Assembly: GCA_963556255.1 (NCBI GenBank)
Contig: OY744607.1
Coordinates: forward strand, 6,355,239-6,419,238
Direction: 5' to 3'
DNA: 64,000 bases
Origin: Allolobophora icterica
Taxonomy: Eukaryota; Annelida; Clitellata; Crassiclitellata; Lumbricidae
Position 1 is the stretch's first letter. Each line of letters opens with the position of its first letter. The translations under genes and the position numbers were made by a program. This document shows, piece by piece, positions 26,201 to 33,919 of this stretch. The notes below the pieces were generated by a model. It was not told where the DNA came from. It searched no databases and worked only from the letters and a program-made list of their open reading frames with translations.

Positions 26201-27408
26201 CAATAATTTTTTAACTAATGGGAACAAAAGGAAATAAAAAATTGTACCAAAATGTGATACAATATTAATACATTCAATACAATACATGAACTACTAACAG
26301 TTAACTAACTGTTAACAAAATTTATTAAATAAAAGTCCAGAAATTAAAATAAAATAGCAAATGATTTTCACTCACACTCACTGACCCTGAATATGTATAT
26401 ATTTCAGAGGACCTCTGCCGAACCCCTGGCACTGGCTCACCGAACCCAGTGCTCGAAATGGAAAATTTTACGAAACGGAACGCTAATCAAAGATATGGGA
26501 GCATTCACGTTAATTTCATAGTATTTTCCACAATAATTCATTTGACGAACCGGAACGGAAACGCTAATTCATTTGACGAACCGGAACGGCGTTCCGGTGT
26601 GTTCCGGTCCATTTCGAGCACTGACCGAACCCCTGGGGTTCGGTCGAACACTGGTTAAGAAACACTGGGGCTATAGGCTCCTATGTCTACCACATCACAA
26701 CTACTTCAGTAAACTGGAAGATTCTGACTAACAAATGTCTGACCACTACAAACAAGGCTTCATTAAATGTCTCAGTGTATGGCTCAATTTATAACAGTTA
26801 CTGTCTCTGCATTAAGCATCTGATGACTCTGAGCACAGCTGCAGCTTCAAGTATGGGTCTGTCAGATTACACAAAGGGGTCTTTTTGGATTCGTAAAATT
26901 TATGATGCAGTGGACGTATATGCACTTCCCAGCAGCTCCATCTCCCTGCCTGATAGCTTACCTTAGTGTTCTGTGCTACTATAAAGAATTAGTACAGGCC
27001 TATTTATAGGGATCTCTAATACATCTCGACATACTTTACGACCTTATACGTAACTCTACATACTTGAATACCTTATTTTTCTGCAGCGCTCACAAAATCT
27101 TAGTCTGAAAACCAAACTAAACTGCGTTACTGTCCGTTACATAATGAATACCCACCGTGCGACTTCGACGGTCTCCTGTCGTCTGCATTTTCCGTATTAA
27201 CTTTACCATCAACGTAAACCACAGGCGTAAGGGGCTTAAAATTTGGAGGAGGTCCAGACGGCGTCAATTCGATGTTGGAAGTAGCAACATTAATGGTAGA
27301 ATCATACACAGAAGGCGGAGTCGCCACTGTGGGTAAATCCGCTGTCCTGGAATCATCGGACGCTGAGTGCTCTACCGCCACAACTGTGAATCTCTGTCCT
27401 ACCGACAT
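8110..27408 (-). CDS. kcc (SLC12A4-7-like): K-Cl cotransporter of the SLC12 family (KCC1-4 type), 21 exons
   Basis: Electroneutral K+/Cl- symporter of the plasma membrane, used for cell volume and chloride control. Exons (minus strand): 27408-27156, 24880-24666, 23872-23726, 23021-22836, 21873-21641, 20751-20528, 19604-19464, 18823-18725, 18001-17944, 16949-16831, 16248-16074, 15196-15098, 14433-14314, 14080-13887, 12971-12803, 12349-12243, 11523-11407, 11122-11033, 10031-9940, 9236-9129, 8337-8110. All introns are GT-AG, phases agree, and the 3174 nt give 1057 residues plus stop, close to the roughly 1085 of human KCC1. Signature stretches read directly: [112 protein letters not shown]. These separate KCC from NKCC/NCC. 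The third exon could start 6 nt later. The end of the protein is unusual (see the last exon). Confidence 0.96.
8515..8650. repeat. Dispersed repeat family A copy
   Basis: Shares GACCTTAAATAACGTGACATC and GAGCAGGGTCAAGGCCATAT-like sequence with copies at about 14670-14815, 29580-29725, 39815-39935 and 55095-55225 (both orientations). Likely a SINE body; no tRNA-like head was seen attached to this copy. Confidence 0.7.
9129..14080 (-). CDS. kcc (SLC12A4-7-like): KCC exons 14-20: cytosolic C-terminal domain
   Basis: Exon 14 starts with [20 protein letters not shown] and continues to [15 protein letters not shown] sequence; exons 15-17 hold [28 protein letters not shown] and [12 protein letters not shown]; exon 18 holds [12 protein letters not shown] and [14 protein letters not shown]; exon 19 [12 protein letters not shown]; exon 20 [16 protein letters not shown]. 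Thr959 in YERT is the position of the WNK-pathway phosphosite called Thr906 in human KCC2. The domain forms the dimer interface and regulatory platform in KCC structures. Confidence 0.94.
9300..9375. repeat. Short AT-rich tandem repeat in KCC intron 20
   Basis: ATGTTCTAA and close variants are repeated about eight times with a 9-14 bp spacing just 5' (in gene sense) of exon 20. Confidence 0.75.
10680..10775 (-). repeat. Dispersed repeat family C copy
   Basis: Contains GAATAAGCTGGTGCCCCGTG, matching inverted copies at about 33655-33715, 39470-39565, 44450-44530, 44695-44790 and 56275-56345 (core AGCGCAGGGCACCAGC). Probable SINE. Confidence 0.65.
11148..11282. repeat. (CACT)n microsatellite in KCC intron 17
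   Basis: About 130 bp of CACT units with CGCT variants. Confidence 0.95.
11845..11905 (+). repeat. Dispersed repeat family B copy (TATATAGCRCC)
   Basis: TATATAGCGCC followed by CTACTCAGAGGCACTCC. Similar copies: 17155-17225, 19325-19385, 19700-19765, 32570-32625 (+) and about 23635-23700 (-). Likely the 3' part of a SINE family. Confidence 0.7.
13195..13645. repeat. (GTAT)n microsatellite in KCC intron 14
   Basis: About 450 bp of TATG units with interspersed GGATG, GCATG and GTGTG variants. Open frames of Met-Tyr-Val-Cys or Thr-Tyr-Ile-His across it are artefacts. Confidence 0.97.
14314..19604 (-). CDS. kcc (SLC12A4-7-like): KCC exons 7-13: transmembrane helices 6-12
   Basis: Seven exons. 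Exon 7 holds [17 protein letters not shown] (helix 6). Exon 8 holds [20 protein letters not shown]. Exon 9 is a 58-nt micro-exon joining TSLVY to LLRDK (helix 7). Exon 10 has [20 protein letters not shown] (helix 8), exon 11 [18 protein letters not shown] (helix 9), exon 12 [20 protein letters not shown], and exon 13 [16 protein letters not shown] ending in YKYIEYKG. The acceptor of exon 12 (TGCATTTGTAAAG) is weak but restores the conserved MCFLMCY segment and the frame. Confidence 0.93.
14670..14815. repeat. Dispersed repeat family A copy
   Basis: ACCGTATGGCCTTAACCCTG to ATGTACGGACCATGC, the same sequence as the family A copies at 8515 and 29580 but in the opposite orientation. Intron 12 of KCC. 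Confidence 0.7.
15236..15745 (+). repeat. Degenerate minisatellite, about 20-bp unit
   Basis: GTTAGAGCATTAGTGCATGG and variants repeat for about 500 bp inside KCC intron 11, right beside exon 12. The unit is strongly diverged, unlike the 25-bp minisatellite at 1.9-3.5 kb. Confidence 0.9.
16310..16465 (-). repeat. tRNA-headed SINE
   Basis: On the minus strand GGTAGCCGATTGGTTAAAGC looks like a tRNA A box region and AGGGTTCAGACC like a B box. The following AAGTCCTTCACC-type body is shared with copies at 25150-25290, 34530-34705 and 40470-40690. Confidence 0.75.
17575..17755. repeat. (AAT)n and related AT-rich microsatellite in KCC intron 9
   Basis: About 180 bp of TAA/ATA trinucleotides with AATGAT interruptions. 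Confidence 0.95.
18061..18425 (+). repeat. 33-bp purine-rich minisatellite in KCC intron 8
   Basis: ACAGTGAAAATGAAGAAGCA followed by GAAGAAAGCAGAA repeats about eleven times. All purine on one strand, so it may adopt triplex structure. Open frames on both strands (Lys-rich on plus, Ser/Phe-rich on minus) are by-products. It is close to intron 8's 5' end, between exons 8 and 9. Confidence 0.93.
18430..18535 (-). repeat. tRNA-headed SINE fragment
   Basis: Minus strand carries a B-box-like TGTTCAAATCCCCC preceded by an A-box-like region, matching the 22045 family. Confidence 0.6.
20168..20270. repeat. (AT)n microsatellite in KCC intron 6
   Basis: Almost uninterrupted TA dinucleotides for 100 bp. 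Confidence 0.97.
20528..20751 (-). CDS. kcc (SLC12A4-7-like): KCC exon 6: large extracellular loop
   Basis: Residues 345-419. KCCs differ from NKCC/NCC by a long loop between helices 5 and 6 with four conserved cysteines and several N-glycans. Here Cys347, Cys369, Cys382 and Cys396 supply four cysteines, and sequons lie at Asn372 (NTS), Asn384 (NVT) and Asn389 (NAT). The loop ends in KPGIPG, matching the IPGIPG of vertebrate KCCs. The rest of the loop is divergent, as expected for this region. Confidence 0.93.
21240..21385 (-). repeat. tRNA-headed SINE
   Basis: Minus strand reads GGTTAGTCTTGTGGTGAGCA (A box side) and GGGGTTCAAATCCCC (B box), then a body ending CTTCATACCCATGG, shared with 22045-22320 and 19100-19200. 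Confidence 0.8.
21641..23872 (-). CDS. kcc (SLC12A4-7-like): KCC exons 3-5: transmembrane helices 1-5
   Basis: Exon 3 (residues 157-205) carries helix 1 with NIFGVILF and the Cys-rich start of helix 2; exon 4 (206-267) holds SMSAISTNG and the [17 protein letters not shown] loop plus helix 3; exon 5 (268-344) holds [10 protein letters not shown] and helices 4-5 ([20 protein letters not shown]). In the APC fold shared by this family, helix 1 and its unwound middle contribute to ion binding. The segments are almost position-for-position KCC-like. Confidence 0.95.
22045..22320 (+). repeat. tRNA-headed SINE
   Basis: TTGTTAGCGTGCCGGACTGT and GGGATTCAAATCC form a tRNA-like head. The body includes GGGAGAGGACTGGCCAC and ends CTTCATACCCATGG. 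Headless body copies lie at 7515-7640 and 19100-19200. Confidence 0.8.
25150..25290 (-). repeat. tRNA-headed SINE
   Basis: Plus strand shows GTGAAGGACTTGCTCAAGAT and CTTAAACCCGTACTC, the complement of the head-body arrangement at 34530-34705. Lies in KCC intron 1. Confidence 0.7.
26123..26667. mobile_element. 545-bp hAT-like MITE in KCC intron 1
   Basis: Inverted ends CAGTGGTTCTTAACC and GGTTAAGAAACACTG. Imperfect flanking octamers GGCTAGAC and GGCTATAG. Carries a nested MITE at 26447-26623. Confidence 0.75.
26447..26623. mobile_element. 177-bp MITE nested in the 26123-26667 element
   Basis: Perfect inverted ends CAGTGCTCGAAATGGA and TCCATTTCGAGCACTG; target duplication ACCGAACC at 26439-26446 and 26624-26631. 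Contains repeated ACCGGAACGGAACG-type motifs. Confidence 0.9.
27156..27408 (-). CDS. kcc (SLC12A4-7-like): KCC exon 1: cytosolic N-terminus with RFTV motif
   Basis: The ATG at 27408-27406 opens a hydrophilic, Pro/Ser/Thr-rich N-terminus of about 84 residues and the exon ends at a GTGGGT donor. Residues 6-9 are RFTV, which fits the RFxV/I docking motif for the SPAK/OSR1 kinases that act downstream of WNK kinases in vertebrate cation-chloride cotransporters. Exon 2 (24880-24666) adds 72 residues, also hydrophilic, ending in a Lys/Arg-rich stretch just before the first membrane helix. The start is inferred from the reading frame; an upstream non-coding exon is possible. Confidence 0.85.
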
Positions 27409-27982
27409 AACCTATCCGTTTCCGCGTCACACGTTGCGAATGCTTTCTCAAAACGCTAATATCCGTTTGACATCTGCGCACATTATCTGTAACGAAGTTT
27501 GACTAAGTTTTAAAAGAAAATATTAAATTTGAGTGACTCCTATACAAATTTCATAATCCGCCAATTCCAGTGCGCGTGGTTTCTCATAAGACGAGATTCC
27601 ACTAGAAGCATATATCACTAGAGTCACGCAATGAAATCAGCCGTCGTTCTCACCTCCAGGACTCCATGATTTCATGCGACGAACTGAAACTTAGACTTAG
27701 CCTACGGCATAGGGTATTTATGTATTTTATTCGTTATAATGACCTTTTATGTGCCATAAATAGACACGTAACAATATATTCCTGGCTTAGAGGCCTAATA
27801 AGAAGTCTGCATCGTTGGGAAATGTCACTCTTTTTCAGGTCAAGCTCAGCATTCGAAATGAAGTCTTCGTGCATTACTTATATTAATGCATCTAACTGAT
27901 TAGTCATCTCCCAATAACTTCGAGATTCGCAATTTCTGTAACCTTTTCTTGGTCTCATAAAATTTATACATGGTCTCTGTTT

Positions 27983-27985
27983 AGT

Positions 27986-28029
<44 letters not shown>

Positions 28030-28055
28030 GGCAGACAGACAGACAGACAGACCCA
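27983..28055. repeat. (GACA)n microsatellite
   Basis: About 70 bp of ACAG units; the complement (CTGT)n recurs in the satellite array at 59.8-61.6 kb. Confidence 0.95.
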
Positions 28056-28659
28056 AATAACTCAAACAAGCTAAACATATAAATAATTTGCACAACGGTC
28101 TGGCAGAAATCTCGTTCTAAATTCTTTAATTACCAAAACTGCATGTGTAGGCCTACATGTGTAACTACACGTAAGGGCAAGATGGGGCATTTAACTCATT
28201 CTGGAATTCACATCTGAACATTTTTGGTCCACATTTAGCCATGACGATGTTACCCAGTTTGCATCTCAGCCCCCAACTGCCAAATTTCTTTGAATGCCCG
28301 TATGTACAAATATACATAGGCCCTACGAGAATAATAATTTTAATACATAATATACAATTCATACATCTGTAACGAAAAATATTAGTAATGGTCCAATATT
28401 AGTAAATTAGCCGAGGAGACAGTCCTGAGCAAGTTAAACTCAGCTGTACGAGATGCTAGCCCCACCTAGTTGTCAGTAAGCAGGTGATTCAATTGCTCAT
28501 TAAACATAAAAATAAAAACTTTGTGACAGCTGTCAATATCATTTATTTAACAGGTAGTGAATTCTGTTTAAACATAGACATGTTACACAGTGAAAACTGA
28601 AGAAAGCATCCATAATCATCATAGGAGCACAATAAAATGTTAACATCTAGAAAAAATAT

Positions 28660-29010
28660 ATACATACTTATACATACATTCTTTTGATTACAATTACATG
28701 TATATGCATAAACACATGCATACACACATACATGCATACATTACATACACATGCATATACATACATACATGTACATAACATGCATACATTACATACACAT
28801 GCATATACATACATACATGTACATAACATGCATAAATACATACCGGTACATATATGCATATAGACATACATGTATTTGCATACATACATGCATCTATATA
28901 CATACATACACACAACGATACACACATACAATATGTACAGACATACATGCATACATACATACAAACATGCTCTTACATACATGCATGCCTACTGGTATGC
29001 ATGCATACAT
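28660..29010. repeat. CATA-rich microsatellite
   Basis: Irregular ACATACATGCATA units; a 60-bp block with CATTACATACACATGCATATA is present twice in tandem at about 28737-28830. Confidence 0.92.
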
Positions 29011-29509
29011 ACATACTCAATGTTCCCTCAGTTTCATGGCTCTGTGTGCAATGCCAAATATGGTCCCACAACAAAATCCACCCAAACCAACCTGTCCATA
29101 CAGCAAGCTCTTAAAACTGTGGACTAAAATTTAAGCTTAGACAGAACATTTCTACATACACACCTACACACATACCCACATATACACGTACATACAGATA
29201 CATACAGGTGCATAATTAAAACACATAATTAGCAATTACAATTACATTTACAATCACATGAGTCAGGAAGTCCTCTGTTACTAATTACCTATGATACAAA
29301 CAATTACTGCAGCAATGCTGGAGACAGACATACAGGAAGTATCGAAACGAATGGGAAATCGATCCTAGTCAGGACAGGATAGTCAAAATAAGGACTGACA
29401 TTGACCGACACTGTTAGTTTAATTGGTTAAAGCATACATCACATGTGCCTCTATTCTATTGTATAAAGGCACTGCCGAGCACACGTTGAGTGGCACTATA
29501 GCAAGTACT

Positions 29510-29575
29510 GCATGATGATGATGATGATGATGATGATGATAATGATGATGATGATGATAATGATGATGATGATGA
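29510..29575. repeat. (GAT)n microsatellite
   Basis: Trinucleotide run with a few AAT interruptions. Confidence 0.95.
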
Positions 29576-29579
29576 CTGC

Positions 29580-29725
29580 TTTTCTGGACACTGTCCATAC
29601 ATGGGGATCTTAAATGGTGTGGCATCCATTCAAACGGGCAGCAGTGCTGAATGATTTCACCCAATCAATTCACTGAAATATGAGCAGGGTCGAGACAATA
29701 TGGTCGACATATTAAAAAAGTGTAC
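29580..29725. repeat. Dispersed repeat family A copy
   Basis: GGGGATCTTAAATGGTGTGG to GAGCAGGGTCGAGACAATAT; longest well-preserved copy of the family in the window. Confidence 0.75.
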
Positions 29726-29953
29726 ACTTGCATTTACATTTGCACACGAAGTTATGGAATGCTGATACAACAAGTCAGAGGTCAAAGTTCGTGTTCGTAA
29801 CTGTCTCTATGACAATGTCACATAGATCTGAGTGAAATCCGTTCTATTTTGTTACCTAAAAATATTTCCCTATTCCAACTAGACGACCAAAATGCCACAA
29901 GATGGTTCCCGAGAGTAGAATGGAGGTATGAAGAAAAACTAATGAAAGTCAAT

Positions 29954-30125
29954 CAGGGGCGTCTATCCCCCTTAAGTCATTGGAGCAACGTCCCTTTTCC
30001 CCCTCTTCTTCCCCCCTCCCCGTTCCTTCCCCCCTAAAATGGTGGCACACACACTGACAGATCTTCCCCCTCTATTTCTTGGATGGAGCATTTGCTCCAA
30101 GGTTTCTATGGTGTAGATGCCCCTG
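29954..30125. mobile_element. 172-bp MITE abutting the HOIP stop codon
   Basis: Inverted ends CAGGGGCGTCTA and TAGATGCCCCTG, target duplication AAGTCAAT at 29946-29953 and 30126-30133. The right duplication includes the last base of the HOIP TGA (30135-30133), so the element forms the start of the gene's 3' UTR. Confidence 0.92.
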
Positions 30126-30132
30126 AAGTCAA

Positions 30133-33100
30133 TCAACGATGGCCTTGTCTTGGAAGCGTAACGTCTGCCATCAGCAACTGAAATTCAAATAAAAATCAAA
30201 CATTTACCAGTAATTGCATCAGTGTATACAGTAGCTCTGTAGATCTAATCTAATCTAATTTAAAGAAATCTAATCTAATCTAATGACTTCCATAGCGCCG
30301 CTATTGTTATGCACAAGGCACCGATCGATGGTTGCTTCGAGCGAAGGCGTTGTCAAAGTTGTGGCCCCCCCAAGAGAAGCCAAGTCAAGTCTGATAAGTC
30401 GGAGAAACACGAATGATATATGATTAGAAATTGTAATTGTAATTATGTGGCGCCACCTCCCAAGAAACTGATCAGGTGCACACAATAACATAGTTCTAAT
30501 CAGTGCTTTTTTTCTAGAAAAAAGGTTCCGGAACGGAACAATAAGTGCCGGAACGCAACAATTATGGGCTGGCTAAAATCACGAGAAAAACGGGATTGGG
30601 GTTGGGAGGGTCTCAATAAACACTGAAAACAGTTCAAAAACACTTAAATTAAATTAAAATAACTAAATTATTGTTTTAATTATTAAAATAAATAAATTAT
30701 TTTTTTGGAGCTGAAAAAGGTGCCGGAACGCCGTACCGGCGCGTTCTGGCTGAAAAAAAGCCCTGGTTCTAATTAACATAAACCATACTTCTCATATTCT
30801 GCTCTACTGCATGCATAATTCTCGGTTTTCTTTCCTTTCTCATATCCCAGTCATTAGGATCTTGGATCTCTGGCAGCATTTCTGAACAATCCCACAAACT
30901 TCAATGTAGCACTGTAGGGGAGCCTTTTGCTTAATCGTGATCACGATGTTGATATTTCTCCAGCGTCCAAACAGGGCTAAGTTGTGGGAACACGCTTCGT
31001 CCATGGTCGCTCAGTCAATACAAAACTTATAGGCAGGTCAGGTCAGGCTTAGTTCCAGGTTAGCTGTTCATTTATTCAATGTAATTATTACACGTGCAAG
31101 GTCACGTCCGAACGTGTGTCACAGATGCAATGTCAACTAGGGGTCACAACGGAGTCATAAATGGGCCAGAGTAAAAACGTGAGTCTTGAAAAGCAGATTT
31201 AAATAACGGTAGTGAGTTGGAAGACAGGACTTTTGTGGTAGATGAATTTAAGTATGAGAAGCACAGCAGTTGAAAGCACGCGATCCTACCACTGTCCTGA
31301 AACTTGGCTCTAGCAACTAGGTCATTAGAGTCATTGCAGTATTAGTTAAGTAGTGCTTAGAAAATATGGGTTTCTATCATCAAGATTTTGTCCCAACTTT
31401 CATGGCAGCTGTTGTTCCATTGTTCCATATACCGGAACTTTTAAAAGTCTAGAGTAAATTAAAGTAACATGGTTGTTAACAGATTGATCCAGACCCAAAT
31501 AAGAACAAAGTCTCAGCCTTACTTGTGTTAGCCGGCATTGATACTGAGTCTCCGTTTCTGTTTTAAGTTGCTTTGGGATTTTGGTGATTCCGGAGTGCTG
31601 CAACTCGCGAATGAGTTCGCTTTGTGACATGACTGCAGCTGGATCGATCCGGTTTCTCTGGATAATTCCGGCCAAGTATTCCTTGTAATGCTTCCTGAAA
31701 TCCAGTATAAGAATTCCAATATCGATTATTCCAACATCAGATATAAAGGATTTTCTAATATCAACCTTAAACCATTTGACGCCAAGCTAAAACTAATTTA
31801 TCTGTATATTGACAAGGTCAAGGTGCATGTGTTTAATAGTTAATCTCTAGGCTGAATTCATCCATAAGGTACTGGGTATCAGTTACAAATTATATATAAC
31901 ACCAAACAGAAGTTCTAATTACCGTAGCAAAAATTAGTTTTTGTGATAAATAAAGCATTGTCCTATTAAAACTCTCCCTACTGGGGTGCACGATAGTCTA
32001 GAGGTAGAGTGCTGGACTGTCAACAGAGAAACAGGGTGAGAATTGTCGGGGGGTTAGGGGGTTCAACCCCCCAGTCTTTCTTAGGACCCCATAGTTAAGC
32101 CTTCATTGCACACCCCCAATTCCACATGAATCATAGTCTAACCCCCTCCCCAGTCTTTTTTCTACAATTCTCATACTGCATAGAAGTTACTGGTTGAAAT
32201 CCCTGCAAGGGTAGAAATTTGTCAAGTCATGGGAACCAGTTTATTCACAGGCACTCAGTCAGATAAGGTCGTTCCAGGTCAAGATCCAAGGTTCAGGCAA
32301 GCAGACAATCAGATGTTTAATGCAGATGTGTTTTCAGAACTGGATCGGCAAGAGGAGCAAGGGAAAAGGATGAATCAGGACGGATTTGGGTCTGGATCAA
32401 TCTGTTAACAACCATGTTACTTTAATTTACTCTAGACTTTTAAAAGTTCCTGTATATGGAACAATGGATATGTGGAAATGGAATGCCTTGAGTTTTGAGT
32501 GCCTGCAGAGATAGCAAGAGGTGCAGTTTGGGACAGTTACCTTTCTCTTATACCTTTCCTTTTATGTACATACCTGAATGTTTATATAGCACCTTTTGAA
32601 AACCTCTCAAATGCTCTCCAACTAATTTGCTCAAAGGACAGTACTATCAAGAAACTGCAGAGAAAATTGAGTGGTTGTTTAACGTTTTATTTAATGCGAG
32701 ATTTGACTGAAGAAGTCTAAATTTTATCTCACTCGCACAATCCGGCGTGGCCAGGATGAAAGGAATTTGCTTTGCACAGTTCACGCGTAAATCCGCCGTT
32801 GTCTGTGTCTTGCTCCTCGAGGACTGGACAGGTGGTTGTGTTGTGAGTTGGAAGACTCGTTTCATAGGACACATTGTTATTCTAAAAACAATGAAACCTT
32901 AACAATGAGTGCACATCACTAATGAACACTGAATACGTGTCACTCTAATCTAATCTAATCAAATGACTTCTATGGCGCCATTATCAGTTGATGATAGCTT
33001 CAGATAAGACTGTAGTTTAGTAGATCGTAATCTGTTGGAAAGCCTGGCTCAAACAGGTCAGAGGAAGCATAAATCACGCTAAGTCGGGGTGATAGGGATA

Positions 33101-33919
33101 GATGGTAACACTCTTGCTCCAAGAACACAAGATCTTGAAAGATGTGGTTCGATACCCGTAAGCTCGTATAGGTCGACTCAGCCTTCCATTCCCTAAGGGG
33201 CAGCCATAAAATGAGCGGGCGCCTAACAGGCTGCGAAGACGTGTGTTCCACAGATCTTGATAATTGTACCGTCATATGTTTCAATGTTACTTACTGCAGT
33301 TTATCGGTGAGCTTGTCAATAAACACGAATGTTATTATTATTTTAAGATGGATCAGCAAATTTGTTTTCAACTAATTGTCTAGTCTGATTTTGTTTGATT
33401 ACGTGTTCCTTGTGTTGCCAGGTCAGAAGTGTACCTTTGAGGTTTCTCGTCAAGTCGTGTGATACAAATCTGAGAAACTGATTACGATCTAAATGCCTTT
33501 ACTTTTACATTTCACACTAAAACAGAACCATCCCACACTTGGAGAAATTATGCTCAGCTTGTGCCCGAGCAAAGGGACTTTTCTGAAAACAGTTTACAAA
33601 GAAGCTAATAACAGTACAAAAATTATCATGAACATCTACAAGTACATCATAATTGTAATCTTTAAACTTTAGAGCGCCACTCAAAAGCCAAGTGCAGGGA
33701 ATCAGCTTATTCATCGTGTACACATAGTTGTTGTTGCAGACATTGGTATAAAAAACACTGAAGTGAATCTTTTTTTCAAAAGGTTCTATTGAATGTATCT
33801 ACCTTCAGCAGCTTATGTAGTTCGACGACACTTCTGTCACGCAAGTAGTACAGACAATTACGCGGATGATGGCAGTGCAAGCCGCCCGACTGTTTGCAGT
33901 GATTCGACTTCTTGCAAGA
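30133..33919 (-). CDS. RNF31: RNF31-like exons 10-13: LDD (linear chain determining domain)
   Basis: [20 protein letters not shown] mirrors HGHHPRDCLFYLRDWTALRL of human [12 protein letters not shown] mirrors [27 protein letters not shown] mirrors AGLCQAHYKEYLVSLINAH; the end [20 protein letters not shown] mirrors AYQARLLQKLTEEVPLGQ. This tail places the acceptor ubiquitin so its Met1 attacks the thioester, and it marks the protein as HOIP rather than another RBR ligase. The last exon is 45 nt and ends at TGA 30135-30133, directly against a transposon target duplication. Confidence 0.95.

Larger units (their letters stand above)
27409..29945. other. Spacer between the HOIP and KCC genes
   Basis: Must contain the KCC promoter and the HOIP 3' flank. 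It holds (GACA)n at 27983-28055, CATA-type repeats at 28660-29010 and 29150-29210, (GAT)n at 29510-29575 and a family A repeat at 29580-29725. No CpG-rich core or clear TATA element was picked out. Confidence 0.6.
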
